NCBI GenBank assembly: GCA_050289485.1
Contig: JBNKFV010000032.1
Span: 1 to 64,000, forward strand
Length of the DNA stretch: 64,000 nt
DNA from: JBNKFV01 sp050289485
Lineage (GTDB): Bacteria > Pseudomonadota > Gammaproteobacteria > Pseudomonadales > Cellvibrionaceae
Direction of reading: 5' to 3'
The position numbers and the translations under genes are program-made. The notes under the pieces were generated by a model that was not told the DNA's origin, ran no database searches, and was given only the letters and a program-made list of their open reading frames with translations. Position 1 is the first letter of the stretch. Every line of letters starts with the position of its first letter. Below are positions 16,784 to 25,772 of this stretch, one piece after another.

Positions 16784-17986
16784 TTATTTGGGTGATTGTG
16801 TTTCGCGTTGGCGCAACAGCCGTTGGCTGTGGCGAGCGATCATCAGGTTTTCGTCGGTGGCAATCACATAAACACCGACGCGGCTATCCCGGGTGCTGAT
16901 ACAGTGTTCGCCGCGCTGGTTGGCGGCGGAATCGCAATCTATTCCCAACCACTGTGCCTGAGCGCAGACCGCTGCGCGGATCTGTGGGGAATGTTCACCG
17001 ATGCCCGCGGTAAATACCAATACATCGATCCCGCCAAGGGCTGCGGCCAGGGAGCCAAGCTCGCGGTTAATACGGTAAACGAACAGGTCCACGGCCTCCT
17101 GGGCCTGCGGTGAACGGTCGGCCAATAGTGTGCGCAGATCGCCGCTGCTACCGGAGACCCCGAGCAGGCCCGACTGATGGTAGAGCAGCTGGGTAAGGCT
17201 GTCGTAATCCATGCCTTTCTCTTTCATCAAGTACAGCAGTACACCGGGGTCGAGGTTGCCACAGCGTTCGGCCATTGGCAGGCCATCGAGGGCGGTAAAG
17301 CCCATGGTGGTGGTCACGCTGTTGCCATTGCGCATGGCGCACAGGCTGGCACCGCTGCCCAGGTGTGCCACCACTACCCGGCCTTGTGCCACATCGCCGG
17401 CGTAGCCGGGTAAAACCTCGGCAATATATTCGTAAGACAGACCGTGAAAGCCGTAGCGGCGCACGCCCTCGGCTGTCAGTGCGCGGGGCAGTGCAAACTC
17501 GTTCGCCAGGTGGGGAATGCTGTGATGGAACATGGTGTCGAAGCAGCCAATTTGTGGCAGTTCGGGCGCGGTTTCCGCTAACTTGTGGATAGCGGCGAGG
17601 TTGTAGGGTTGATGCAGCGGGGCCAACGGGGTGAGCTGTTCGAGCTGCGCAAGAGTCTCGTCATCGAGGATTAATGGCTCGGTAAACGTCGCGCCGCCGT
17701 GCACTATCCGGTGGCCGGCGCCGATCAAACGGTAGGCGTGCAGGTTGTCTTGCAGCCAATCGAGGACAAAGTGCAATTGCTGGTTATGGTCGCTGTGGTC
17801 GGGCAGTGCTTTTTCCAGCAGTGCGGCGCCCTGGTTATCGTGAATGCTGATCTTTGGTTTTCCGTCACCATCGTCGATCACGCCGGACACCACCACTTGG
17901 GGATTATCCTGGTTGGAGGCCAGGGCGTAGAGGGCAAACTTGATGGTTGACGACCCGGTGTTTAGTGTAAGGATGGCATCAGTCAC
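16784..17986 (-). CDS. ackA: Acetate kinase
   Basis: 400 residues, the family length. ASKHA-fold acetokinase motifs are visible: LTLNTGSSTIKF at the N-terminus (phosphate 1), GHRIVHGG, YGFHGLSYEYIA, VVAHLGSGASLCA, TMGFTALDGLPM and FTAGIGEHSP. The start overlaps the stop of the upstream MaoC-PTA gene by 4 bases (ATGA), so the pair is coupled. It makes ATP from acetyl-phosphate; propionyl- or butyryl-phosphate are possible alternative substrates. Confidence 0.93.
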   Translation of the reverse strand: MTDAILTLNTGSSTIKFALYALASNQDNPQVVVSGVIDDGDGKPKISIHDNQGAALLEKALPDHSDHNQQLHFVLDWLQDNLHAYRLIGAGHRIVHGGATFTEPLILDDETLAQLEQLTPLAPLHQPYNLAAIHKLAETAPELPQIGCFDTMFHHSIPHLANEFALPRALTAEGVRRYGFHGLSYEYIAEVLPGYAGDVAQGRVVVAHLGSGASLCAMRNGNSVTTTMGFTALDGLPMAERCGNLDPGVLLYLMKEKGMDYDSLTQLLYHQSGLLGVSGSSGDLRTLLADRSPQAQEAVDLFVYRINRELGSLAAALGGIDVLVFTAGIGEHSPQIRAAVCAQAQWLGIDCDSAANQRGEHCISTRDSRVGVYVIATDENLMIARHSQRLLRQRETQSPK

Positions 17987-19395
17987 GAGCCGCCCCGCTG
18001 TTTATAGTCCTCGATCAACGCGGCGATGGCACTGGAGGCGAGCCGACTTTGCACACTGTCGGAGCGGCTGGTGAGAATAATCGGCACGCGCGCACCGATG
18101 ACCACGCCGGCCGCTTCGGCACCCGCCAGGTACTCCCACTGCTTGGCGAGCATATTGCCCGCCTCAACATCCGGCACCACCAGAATATCAGCCCGTCCCG
18201 CCACGTCAGACTGGATGTTTTTCGCCTTCGCCGCGTCGATAGAAATCGCGTTATCAAAGGCCAGCGGGCCGTCGACAATAGCACCGGTAATCTGTTTGCG
18301 GTCAGCCATTTTGCACAGTGCGGCGGCGTCTACGGTGGAGGGAATTTTGGGGGTAACGGTTTCCACGGCGGACAGAATCGCCACTTTTGGCTGTTCAATG
18401 CCCAGCGCATGGGCCATATCAATGGCGTTTTGGATAATGTCTCTTTTGTCCAGCAGCTTCGGCAGAACATTCAGGGCGCAGTCCGTCATAAACAGGGGCC
18501 GGTCGAAATCCTGCACATCCAGCACAAACACATGGCTCATGCGCCGCCCGGTGCGCAGGCCGAGTTCGGCACGCAGAATCGGGCGAATAAACTCATCGGT
18601 GTGCAGACTACCTTTCATCAGTGCCCGCACTTCACTCCTGAGCACCAGTTCCACTGCCTTGGCGGCGGCGGCATCCGAGTGCTCGGTGGCCAACAGCCGG
18701 TAGGGTGAAATATCGAGCTTGGCCGCTTCCGCCGCCGCCCGTATTTTGTGTTCAGGGCCTATGAGTACCGGGGTAATCAGTCTCTTCTGGGCGGCAGCCA
18801 CCGCGCCTCCCAGCGAATTGGCGTCAACCGGGTGCACCACCGCCGTTGGGATGGGGTCGAGTTCTGCGGCTTTGGCGATCAAGCGGCGGAACTTGGCGCC
18901 TTTCGACTCGGTTCGCAACGCTACATCGAGCACTTTCATACGTGGGCGGCTGATTTTGCTCTCGGGGGCGAGCACCAGAGCTTCGCCTTCAATGACCTTG
19001 TCGCCGTTCTGATTGATACAGCAGCAATCGAAAGTAATGTGGTGGTGTTCTTCATCTTTCTCGCGTGCTGTGACCATGACAGTCACCGAATCGCCAAGGC
19101 CAATAGGCTTGAGAAAATGTATCGATTGGTCGAGGTAGATGGTGCCGGGGCCGGGCAGTTCCGTGCCCAGGAGTGTGGAGATTAACGCTCCACCCCACAT
19201 GCCGTGGGCGATTACCTTGTGAAACTGATCGCTTTGGGCGAAGGCTGGGTCGACATGGGCTGGGTTGACATCGCCCGACATTGCAGCAAACAAGTCGATA
19301 TCACGCGGGGTTAATTGGCGCGTCAGGCTGGCGCAGTCTCCGACCTTGATTTCATCAAAGGTGCGGTTGGTAATCAGTTCATTGTCGATAGTCAT
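17983..19395 (-). CDS. MaoC-like hydratase fused to phosphate acetyl/butyryltransferase
   Basis: 470 residues from ATG 19395, which has AGGA nine bases upstream; a TTG ten codons earlier is less likely. Residues 1-145 or so form a MaoC hot-dog domain with the hydratase dyad D42/H47 (SGDVNPAHVD). From about 160 to the end is a phosphotransacetylase domain (VHPVDANSLGGA, VAILSAVETV, GAIVDGPLAFDNAIS, AGRADILVVPDVEAGNMLAKQ). Known fusions of this type are annotated enoyl-CoA hydratase/phosphate acetyltransferase. Coupled to ackA, and placed after phaC, it could interconvert enoyl-, (R)-3-hydroxyacyl- and short acyl-CoAs with acyl-phosphate. Exact substrates cannot be read from the sequence. Confidence 0.88.
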   Translation of the reverse strand: MTIDNELITNRTFDEIKVGDCASLTRQLTPRDIDLFAAMSGDVNPAHVDPAFAQSDQFHKVIAHGMWGGALISTLLGTELPGPGTIYLDQSIHFLKPIGLGDSVTVMVTAREKDEEHHHITFDCCCINQNGDKVIEGEALVLAPESKISRPRMKVLDVALRTESKGAKFRRLIAKAAELDPIPTAVVHPVDANSLGGAVAAAQKRLITPVLIGPEHKIRAAAEAAKLDISPYRLLATEHSDAAAAKAVELVLRSEVRALMKGSLHTDEFIRPILRAELGLRTGRRMSHVFVLDVQDFDRPLFMTDCALNVLPKLLDKRDIIQNAIDMAHALGIEQPKVAILSAVETVTPKIPSTVDAAALCKMADRKQITGAIVDGPLAFDNAISIDAAKAKNIQSDVAGRADILVVPDVEAGNMLAKQWEYLAGAEAAGVVIGARVPIILTSRSDSVQSRLASSAIAALIEDYKQRGGS

Positions 19396-19556
19396 GGTTG
19401 TAATCCTGTACCCATAAAATGACAAGAGGATTGCGGTGTTTAAGCTTCTGGCAGCTTTGCTGTGGTGCCCTAACTTGTTATCGAGCAGCCAAAATAGTTA
19501 GCGCCGCTAAACACAAATAGTGTTGGCGTTAGTGGAATGTAGCGCAGCAAATGTAC

Positions 19557-21296
19557 TCAGGATTGTAAAACATAGTCTCCCGGTGCGGCGCAGATCGGGC
19601 TGTAAGGTGAGTCCGGCAGTCCTGTTTGCGGTGGTGCTGTTTGCCCGCTGCTGTGTTCCGCCAACCACTGCTGCCAGGCGGGCCACCACGAGCCTGGTTG
19701 CGGCATTTGTTGCGCGTACCATGTCTCGGGTGATTGATAGGTGTCGCCTTCCTGTTTGGTTGCACTACGGAAGTACCGGTGCGGATGATCGGGTTCACTG
19801 ATAATGCCGGCATTGTGGCCGCCACTGGTTAACAGGAAGGTGACTGCAGTATCGGACAGCAATTGAATTTTGTAGACCGATTGCCAGGGGGCCACGTGAT
19901 CTTTCTCTGCACCCACAACAAAAAGTGGCGAATGGATATCGGTCAGCGCGATGGGCTCACCCCTGACCCGGTAATGCCCCTTCGCCAGGTCATTGTTCAG
20001 GAACAGGCTGCGCAGATATTCCGAATGCATTTGATACGGCATACGTGTGATGTCGGCATTCCAGGCCATTAGGTCGTTCATTGGGCGGCGCTCGCCCATG
20101 AGGTACTCGCGCACCATCCGCGACCATATCAGATCGTTCGACTGTAACAATTGAAAAGTGCCGGCCATTTGTTTGCCGTCGAGATAACCTTGCGTCCACA
20201 TCAGGTCTTCGAGGTAGGCGACCTGACTTTGATCGATAAACAGACTGATTTCGCCCGCTTCAGTAAAATCAGTTTGCGCGGCAAACAGGGTAATCGATTG
20301 CAAGTCATTCTGTTTGCGGCGCGCGAGTTCTGCGGCTGCGATAGACAGCAAGGTGCCACCAATACAGTAGCCGGTAGCGTGCACTTTGCGATCCGGCAGG
20401 ATCGCCTGAATCGCCTGCACGGCGTCTATCACGCCACGTTCTACATAATCATCCATGCTGAGATCGCGGTCTTCCTCGGTGGGGTTTTTCCATGAAATCA
20501 TAAACACGGTAAAGCCCTGATCGACCAGATACTTGACTATGGAGTTGTGGGGAGAAAGATCGAGTATGTAGTACTTCATAATCCACGCAGGCACGAACAG
20601 TACCGGTTCGGCATAGACTTGTGGCGTCGTTGGTTCGTACTGGATTAACTCGATCAGTGGGTTGCGATAGACCACTTTGCCGGGCGTAATGGCAACTTCT
20701 TTGCCGGGGCGGAATTGCTCGGCACCGACTGGCGGTTTTTGTAACACCGCGCGCTCCCAGTCCTGCCAGAAATTTTGTGCTCCTCGCAGTAAATTCATGC
20801 CGCTTTCGCTAATGGTTTTAGCGAGTACTTCCGGGTTGGTGAGCAGGTAATTCGAGGGCGAAAAGACATCGAGTATCTGGCGGGTGGTGAAGTCAACGAC
20901 CTGCTCAGAATGTTTTGATACGCCGGCAATGTCGGTGGTGGCGTTGTACCAGAGCTGCTGATACAACAGAAAACCCTGGTACCACATGGAGTAGGGTTTT
21001 TGCTGCCATTCTTTGGCGCTAAAACGCTTGTCCTGGGGCAGTGGATCGATGCAGGGCTCGTCGGCATTGCCACAGGCAGTATGCAGCGCCAGGGCGTTAA
21101 ATTTGACGCTTTTTCTTAAGGCTTTTTTAACCAGCGTTACCCGCTTGGCGGGTGAGTTGGCGAGATGTACTGCCCAGTCCATGTACGCTCCAAGCAGCGA
21201 TACGGGTGACAAGCCCAACGTAAAGCGCGCTTCGGTTGCATGCAACACCCGGTCGAGAGGATCGGTTGCTTGGGATTCTGGTGGCGACGTTGCCAT
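19557..21296 (-). CDS. phaC: Polyhydroxyalkanoate synthase (class I-like PhaC)
   Basis: 579 residues. The lipase-like box is GYCIGG with nucleophile C311; the other triad residues are D466 (GAEKDHVAPW) and H494 (SGGHNAGI). The family stretch FVPAWIMKYYILDLSPHNS lies at 235-253. The start has a perfect SD AAGGAGGT five bases upstream. It polymerises (R)-3-hydroxyacyl-CoA into storage polyester granules. No phasin, phaA or phaB gene is nearby. Upstream gene of a phaC, MaoC-PTA, ackA series on one strand, with a 161-base gap before the second gene. Confidence 0.9.
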   Translation of the reverse strand: MATSPPESQATDPLDRVLHATEARFTLGLSPVSLLGAYMDWAVHLANSPAKRVTLVKKALRKSVKFNALALHTACGNADEPCIDPLPQDKRFSAKEWQQKPYSMWYQGFLLYQQLWYNATTDIAGVSKHSEQVVDFTTRQILDVFSPSNYLLTNPEVLAKTISESGMNLLRGAQNFWQDWERAVLQKPPVGAEQFRPGKEVAITPGKVVYRNPLIELIQYEPTTPQVYAEPVLFVPAWIMKYYILDLSPHNSIVKYLVDQGFTVFMISWKNPTEEDRDLSMDDYVERGVIDAVQAIQAILPDRKVHATGYCIGGTLLSIAAAELARRKQNDLQSITLFAAQTDFTEAGEISLFIDQSQVAYLEDLMWTQGYLDGKQMAGTFQLLQSNDLIWSRMVREYLMGERRPMNDLMAWNADITRMPYQMHSEYLRSLFLNNDLAKGHYRVRGEPIALTDIHSPLFVVGAEKDHVAPWQSVYKIQLLSDTAVTFLLTSGGHNAGIISEPDHPHRYFRSATKQEGDTYQSPETWYAQQMPQPGSWWPAWQQWLAEHSSGQTAPPQTGLPDSPYSPICAAPGDYVLQS

Positions 21297-21424
21297 AGGG
21301 TACCTCCTTGCACTGGGCTGACAGGGATGGGTATATCATCTTAGCTCAATAACCTATAAAGAATCATAATGCAGATCATTAACACACAATAAAGCCTTTC
21401 CATGGCACGGCGTAGGTAGCCAAC

Positions 21425-21540
21425 TTGGCCAAACCGAAAGCTCAACGCATTGCCCGCGCTCATTACGCGCTGGAAAAACTGCACTTGTCGGAAAATACCT
21501 TAGTGATTTTCTGCCGCGACAATGGCCCCTGGCAGGAAGT
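21425..21540 (+). pseudogene. Short sulfatase-like gene remnant
   Basis: In the gap between phaC and rhlE one frame reads YALEKLHLSENTLVIFCRDN followed by GPW. This closely resembles the conserved core of arylsulfatases (LGLxxNTLVIFTSDNGPW), with R in place of S. The similarity covers roughly 25-35 codons and fades on both sides; there is no FGly motif and no gene-length frame. I read it as the last piece of a lost sulfatase gene, though chance similarity is possible. Confidence 0.42.
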
Positions 21541-21579
21541 CTCCACGTTTGATGCTGGCAGAAACGTCGCTCGGCAGGA

Positions 21580-22848
21580 TCACCTGCCTTTGCGTTTTCT
21601 TTGGCTTTTCGACCAGGGATTTTTTTCGCCCTGTACGCGTTTGTCTTCGGTTTTTGGGCCCGGCTTTTTGCGGGTATTTTTAGGTACGTAGTTTAGTATA
21701 GATACCGGCACTTCTTTTAGCGGCGCAAAACCTTCAATCTCACGGCGGGCAATAAGTTGGCCAAGTCGGCTTTCAATGTTGCAGAGATTTCTAAAGTCAT
21801 CTCTGGAGACAAAAGAAATCGCTTCGCCGGTAGCACCCGCGCGCCCTGTGCGCCCAATGCGATGGATATAATCATCTGGCTCGTCCGGCAGGTCGTAGTT
21901 AATCACGCGGGCAAGCTGGTTGATATCCAGCCCCCGCGCGGCTATGCCGGTAGCTACTAAAAAACCAAGTTCACCGGCTTTAAAAGCTGTTAATAATTCT
22001 GTGCGCACGGTTTGGCTGCGGCCGCTGTGAATAGCTTCGGCTTTTATCCCGCGCTTTTCCAGTTGGCTAACCAGCTTGGCAGCGCCGTGTTTGGTTTGAA
22101 TAAAAATCAGCGCTTGTTGCCATTGTTGTGTTTGAATTAAATGGCTTAGTAGCGCAGACTTTTTATCTTTGTCCACGGCGATTAGCCACTGTTCAATCTT
22201 GGGTTGTTCCCCGCTCTCTGTTGCAACGGAAATCTCAACGGCGTGATGAATTGCGGTTTTCGCCAGTGCCCGAACGTCTGCCGATAAGGTGGCGGAAAAC
22301 AACAGGTTTTGTCGTTGCGCGGGAAGCCTTGCAATAATTTTATTGATGTCGGCGATAAAACCCATGTCGAGCATTCTATCGGCTTCATCCAATACAACGG
22401 TTTCCAGGGCGTCAAAATACAGCGCGCGTTGGTGCAGCATATCCAGTAATCTGCCGGGTGTTGCCACCAGAATATCTACTCCTGTCAGCAGGTGCTGTTT
22501 CTGTAGCTCGGAATCTGTACCACCCACCATCGCCAGTGAGGTAATCTCCAGATATTTGCCATAGTGGCGAATATTTTCTTCCACCTGCAGTGCCAGCTCT
22601 CGCGTTGGGCTCAAAACAAGCGCGCGAACGCGTTTGCCGCGAACACTGTGTTCGTCACTCAGTCGTTGCAACAGCGGCAACACAAAGCTTGCGGTTTTGC
22701 CCGTACCCGTTTGCGCCGTGGCCAGCAGGTCCTTGCCTGCCAAAATGACAGGAATTGCCCGTTGCTGAATGGGGGTTGGTGCAGCATAACCTCGTTCGCT
22801 TACCGCTTTTAAAATAGGCTCGCTTAATCCGAGTTGGGAAAATGGCAT
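21580..22848 (-). CDS. rhlE: DEAD-box RNA helicase, RhlE type
   Basis: 422 residues. Q motif region FSQLGLSEPILKAVSERGY...PTPIQQ, Walker A AQTGTGKT (45-52), PTRELA, DEAD (153-156), SAT in LFSATL, and motif VI HRIGRTGRAG near 335. The C-terminal tail is short and basic (KKPGPKT...KRKGR), as in RhlE. It unwinds short RNA duplexes in ribosome assembly or RNA turnover. Single gene. Confidence 0.92.
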   Translation of the reverse strand: MPFSQLGLSEPILKAVSERGYAAPTPIQQRAIPVILAGKDLLATAQTGTGKTASFVLPLLQRLSDEHSVRGKRVRALVLSPTRELALQVEENIRHYGKYLEITSLAMVGGTDSELQKQHLLTGVDILVATPGRLLDMLHQRALYFDALETVVLDEADRMLDMGFIADINKIIARLPAQRQNLLFSATLSADVRALAKTAIHHAVEISVATESGEQPKIEQWLIAVDKDKKSALLSHLIQTQQWQQALIFIQTKHGAAKLVSQLEKRGIKAEAIHSGRSQTVRTELLTAFKAGELGFLVATGIAARGLDINQLARVINYDLPDEPDDYIHRIGRTGRAGATGEAISFVSRDDFRNLCNIESRLGQLIARREIEGFAPLKEVPVSILNYVPKNTRKKPGPKTEDKRVQGEKNPWSKSQRKRKGR

Positions 22849-22973
22849 GAGTAATCTCTAGTGAAGGCTGCTAGGCGGCACTATAGCAGAAAGCCGCACT
22901 GTGATTGGTCAGTTATTTCATGGTGAAGAGTGCTAACGCGCTTTTCCTGGACAGCGCCATCTAGGTTGCTGCG

Positions 22974-23771
22974 TTAGCCAAAACAAAAGCTCGACGCGAC
23001 TGCACCGCCTAGAGCGGTTTTGTCGTAATACACGCAAGTTGCCGGGTCAGCTTCGGCGGCGCCGGTGACAACCATTAATGGCAGCAGGTGGTCCTCTCGC
23101 GGATGGCAGATACGCGCTGCGGGTGCTTTGCTCCATTCGCATAGCAGGGCCGAACGGGCTTCGCCGTCATGTTCCCGCAAGGTGTTTTGTAGCCAATCGT
23201 CGAAGGCTTGTGAGGGTGCTCGTGCGCCCATGCCCCGTAATCCCAGGTTGTGATAACTCAAGCCGCTGCCCACGATCAACACGCCTTCCTCACGCAGGGG
23301 CGCCAAAGCACGGCCGGCTGCAAGATGCGCCTCCGGGTCAAACGACGACTGCAACGACAGCTGGAAGATTGGCATATCAGCGTTGGGGTACATGATAGAC
23401 AGCGGTGCGAAAGTGCCGTGGTCGAAACCCTGTTGGTCGTCGGTGTTGACGTTAATACCCGCATTACCGAGAAGCTCTGTAGCCCGCTTGGCATAACCCG
23501 GTGCGCCAGGTGCTGGGTAAGTAATCTGGTAGGTGTATTCGGGAAAGCCGTAGTAGTCGTACACCATGGGCGGCCTGGGGTTGGTCATAACAGTAAAGGT
23601 ACGTTCGTCCCAGTGCCCGGAAATGACCAAAATGGCGCGGGGCTGCGCGGCAAGGCTGGCAACGATATCGACCAGCGATTGCTCCAGCAATGGCATGCTT
23701 TTGCGCATCTCTGGTATCCAGGGCCAAGGGCCGCCACCGTGGGAAATATAAAACGTGGGTAAGCGAATCAT
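22974..23771 (-). CDS. LigB-type extradiol dioxygenase (DODA/YgiD-like)
   Basis: 265 residues from ATG 23771, chosen for its SD (GGAG, six bases upstream) and because family proteins begin just before the first ligand. Putative metal ligands are H11 (YISHGGGPW), H53 (VISGHWDE) and H118 (FDHGTFAPL). Relatives are 4,5-DOPA dioxygenases and other ring-cleaving or aromatic-aldehyde enzymes; the substrate here is not known. It directly follows hexR on the same strand. Confidence 0.85.
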   Translation of the reverse strand: MIRLPTFYISHGGGPWPWIPEMRKSMPLLEQSLVDIVASLAAQPRAILVISGHWDERTFTVMTNPRPPMVYDYYGFPEYTYQITYPAPGAPGYAKRATELLGNAGINVNTDDQQGFDHGTFAPLSIMYPNADMPIFQLSLQSSFDPEAHLAAGRALAPLREEGVLIVGSGLSYHNLGLRGMGARAPSQAFDDWLQNTLREHDGEARSALLCEWSKAPAARICHPREDHLLPLMVVTGAAEADPATCVYYDKTALGGAVASSFCFG

Positions 23772-23798
23772 GTTGCGCTCCAGAACAAGCGGCATCAA

Positions 23799-24671
23799 TC
23801 AATTACCGGTTTTGCGGTGATCGCTTTGGGTACGCAGTGCAAACAGGCCTTGCTTGAGTTTGAACAGGTGGTCGTGCAACTTTTCACCACGCCGCTGAGC
23901 AACCCCAATGGCCAATACATCAATAATGACCAGATGGGCGATACGCGACGACAGGGGCGTGTAAATTTCGATATCTTCCTCAACATCCACCGTGATGGGG
24001 ATGGTGGCAGTTTGCGATACCGGTGTGCCGCTGGGGGCAATACCAATGACTATGCCACCCTGCTTTTTCACCATATCCATGGAGTGCAGTAAGGCGCGGG
24101 TGCGGCCACTTTGCGAGATGGCTACGACCACATCACCGGGCAGCATCGACATAGCCGACATGTTTTGAATGTGGTGATCGGAGTGAGCAGCAGTAGCCAG
24201 CTGCAGACGAAAGAATTTATGTTGCGCATCTGCGGCCACCGCGCCTGAAGCACCAAAGCCAAAGAACTCTACCCGATGGGCACTGCAGATGGCCGATACG
24301 GCTTTATCGATAATGGCGGTATCGAGTGCATCGCGTACTTGCAGCAGGGTATCAACCGTGGAGTCGAATACCTTGTGGCTAAAATCTTCTACCGAGTCGT
24401 TTTCGGTAACGGCTATCTGGCCAAAACTGGGGCTGGAGGCCAACTGTTGAGCCAAACTGAGCTTAAAATCCTGAAACCCCGTGCAGCCAATAGCCCGGCA
24501 AAAGCGCACTACCGTTGGTTCACTCACGTCGGCGGCTGAGGCCAGATCGACGATGCGCATGTGGATAACATCGTTGGGCTTGCGCAATACAAATTCTGCC
24601 ACCTTGCGCTCAGATTTGCGCATGTTAAGCAGGTTATCACTGATTTTGTGCGTAATTTCAGCGGGTTTCAC
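23799..24671 (-). CDS. hexR: HexR, RpiR-family regulator of central sugar metabolism
   Basis: 290 residues if started at GTG 24671 (family members are about 285-290). The frame is open further upstream to 24794, but that part is unlike HexR and would overlay the operator at 24768. The N-terminal HTH includes MRKSERKVAEFVL and VSEPTVVRFCRAIGCTGFQD; the C-terminal SIS domain (about 115-255) includes VEFFGFGASGAVAADAQHKF and VVVAISQSGRT. HexR senses 2-keto-3-deoxy-6-phosphogluconate and controls Entner-Doudoroff and related genes. The dioxygenase gene follows after 27 bases. Confidence 0.9.
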   Translation of the reverse strand: MKPAEITHKISDNLLNMRKSERKVAEFVLRKPNDVIHMRIVDLASAADVSEPTVVRFCRAIGCTGFQDFKLSLAQQLASSPSFGQIAVTENDSVEDFSHKVFDSTVDTLLQVRDALDTAIIDKAVSAICSAHRVEFFGFGASGAVAADAQHKFFRLQLATAAHSDHHIQNMSAMSMLPGDVVVAISQSGRTRALLHSMDMVKKQGGIVIGIAPSGTPVSQTATIPITVDVEEDIEIYTPLSSRIAHLVIIDVLAIGVAQRRGEKLHDHLFKLKQGLFALRTQSDHRKTGN

Positions 24672-24766
24672 GACAAATGGCTCGTTTAGTGATCTATTAA
24701 ATTCGCTTGCTGCAAAGCAGCGCGAACGGTAATTATATGCCCTATTGGCTGAAAAATACGCCTTTT

Positions 24767-24783
24767 TTGTAGTGGAACTACAA
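24767..24783 (-). promoter_or_regulatory. HexR operator upstream of hexR
   Basis: TTGTAGTGGAACTACAA: two perfect 7-base arms around GGA. It fits the known HexR motif form TGTARTNNNAYTACA. Its location about 95 bases upstream of the proposed hexR start points to autoregulation. Confidence 0.75.
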
Positions 24784-24826
24784 GAAATAGACAAAGGTAG
24801 TAAAAAATAGTCTTAGAGGCGATGAG

Positions 24827-25639
24827 TTAAGGCCACCACTGCTGCGGCCATTGGCCTTTTGCCAATAGCGCAGTGAGATCCATACTCAGGGCTACCCCGG
24901 CATGTACCAATACCCCACCCCAGATCGAGCGTGACAGCATTGCCAATAGGCCAAGAAAAAACCCGAATAAAATGGCTCCGGTGGCCTCTGGCCAGAGTTT
25001 GGGAAAGTGAATCATTAAGTAGGGTACACACATTACCCAAATGGCGCTGGCGCCCATGGCAGGCCGCAACGCCTGCAGCATAAAACCACGAAAGAAAAAT
25101 TCGAGAAACACAAACTGGCTGATATACAGCAGCTCCCACAGCAGCAGATCTGCCCAGCTGCGCCCGGCCAGTCGGTAAAAAGGATAGTGGTTTACAAACG
25201 CTTCGCCCTGACTGGCGATCAATACAAATACCAGAATCGGTGCCAGTAACAACAGATAGCCCGTTGCATGTAGGTGGGTTTCACCCCAGCGCCAACCAAA
25301 ATTGCGGATTCGCGCGCGCCACAGGTACCGAATTACCAGAGCAGGAACGAGCACATAGCCGATAAAATGCCAGAAGGTCCACCAGGCGTAAGCCAGCAGT
25401 TGGCCCCAGGTGCCTCGCAGCAGGCCTTTTGCTCCTTGCGGATCCCACCACACCAACAGCTGTTGCAGCGCACTGTACATTTTCAGGTAGTGGATCAGCA
25501 GCAGACACACACTAACGGTTGCCAGCGTGACAAAGATACGACGCAGGGCTGCTGGCCTGCTCAGCGAGTGGCTGGGGGTGGTTTGGTCAATGGCATCGAG
25601 TAGAGTAAGAAGTTGCTGGGGGTGTAACTGCTTGAGCAT
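24827..25639 (-). CDS. CPBP (Abi/CAAX-like) family intramembrane protease
   Basis: 270 residues with several hydrophobic helices. The CPBP motifs are E180xxxR184 (LEFFFRGFML), H211 (LMIHFPKLWPE) and H246 (GGVLVHAGVA), the glutamate and histidines that form the membrane active site in Rce1-type proteases. Family roles include prenyl-protein processing, bacteriocin self-immunity and unknown functions; there is no bacteriocin gene nearby. It is divergent from uvrD. Confidence 0.82.
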   Translation of the reverse strand: MLKQLHPQQLLTLLDAIDQTTPSHSLSRPAALRRIFVTLATVSVCLLLIHYLKMYSALQQLLVWWDPQGAKGLLRGTWGQLLAYAWWTFWHFIGYVLVPALVIRYLWRARIRNFGWRWGETHLHATGYLLLLAPILVFVLIASQGEAFVNHYPFYRLAGRSWADLLLWELLYISQFVFLEFFFRGFMLQALRPAMGASAIWVMCVPYLMIHFPKLWPEATGAILFGFFLGLLAMLSRSIWGGVLVHAGVALSMDLTALLAKGQWPQQWWP

Positions 25640-25702
25640 GAGGCTTCCGTGTGTGTATGAGTGTTAAGAGGCCCTAGATGGCTTTTGGCGGTCTGACAAC
25701 TA

Positions 25703-25718
25703 CTGTATATTTATTCAG
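25703..25718 (+). promoter_or_regulatory. LexA (SOS) box upstream of uvrD
   Basis: CTGTATATTTATTCAG, matching CTG-N10-CAG with an AT-rich centre. It is 55 bases upstream of the uvrD start, and E. coli uvrD is a known SOS gene with a similar box. Confidence 0.8.
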
Positions 25719-25772
25719 ATAAATATTTCAAAAAGCCTTTTTGTGTACGGGTTCTTTGCTACAATCGCGGCC

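Noticed and set aside
18026..18708. Two long plus-strand frames of about 220 codons
   Set aside because: Both are opposite the PTA domain, whose protein sequence is well conserved; no SD or family features in the plus-strand frames.
22932..22978. GCTAACGC / GCGTTAGC as terminator of the dioxygenase gene
   Set aside because: The 8-bp arms are 31 bases apart, one overlaps the stop codon, and there is no T-run.
23464..23802. Second minus-strand frame within the dioxygenase gene
   Set aside because: Out of frame with the conserved LigB motifs; no start signal.
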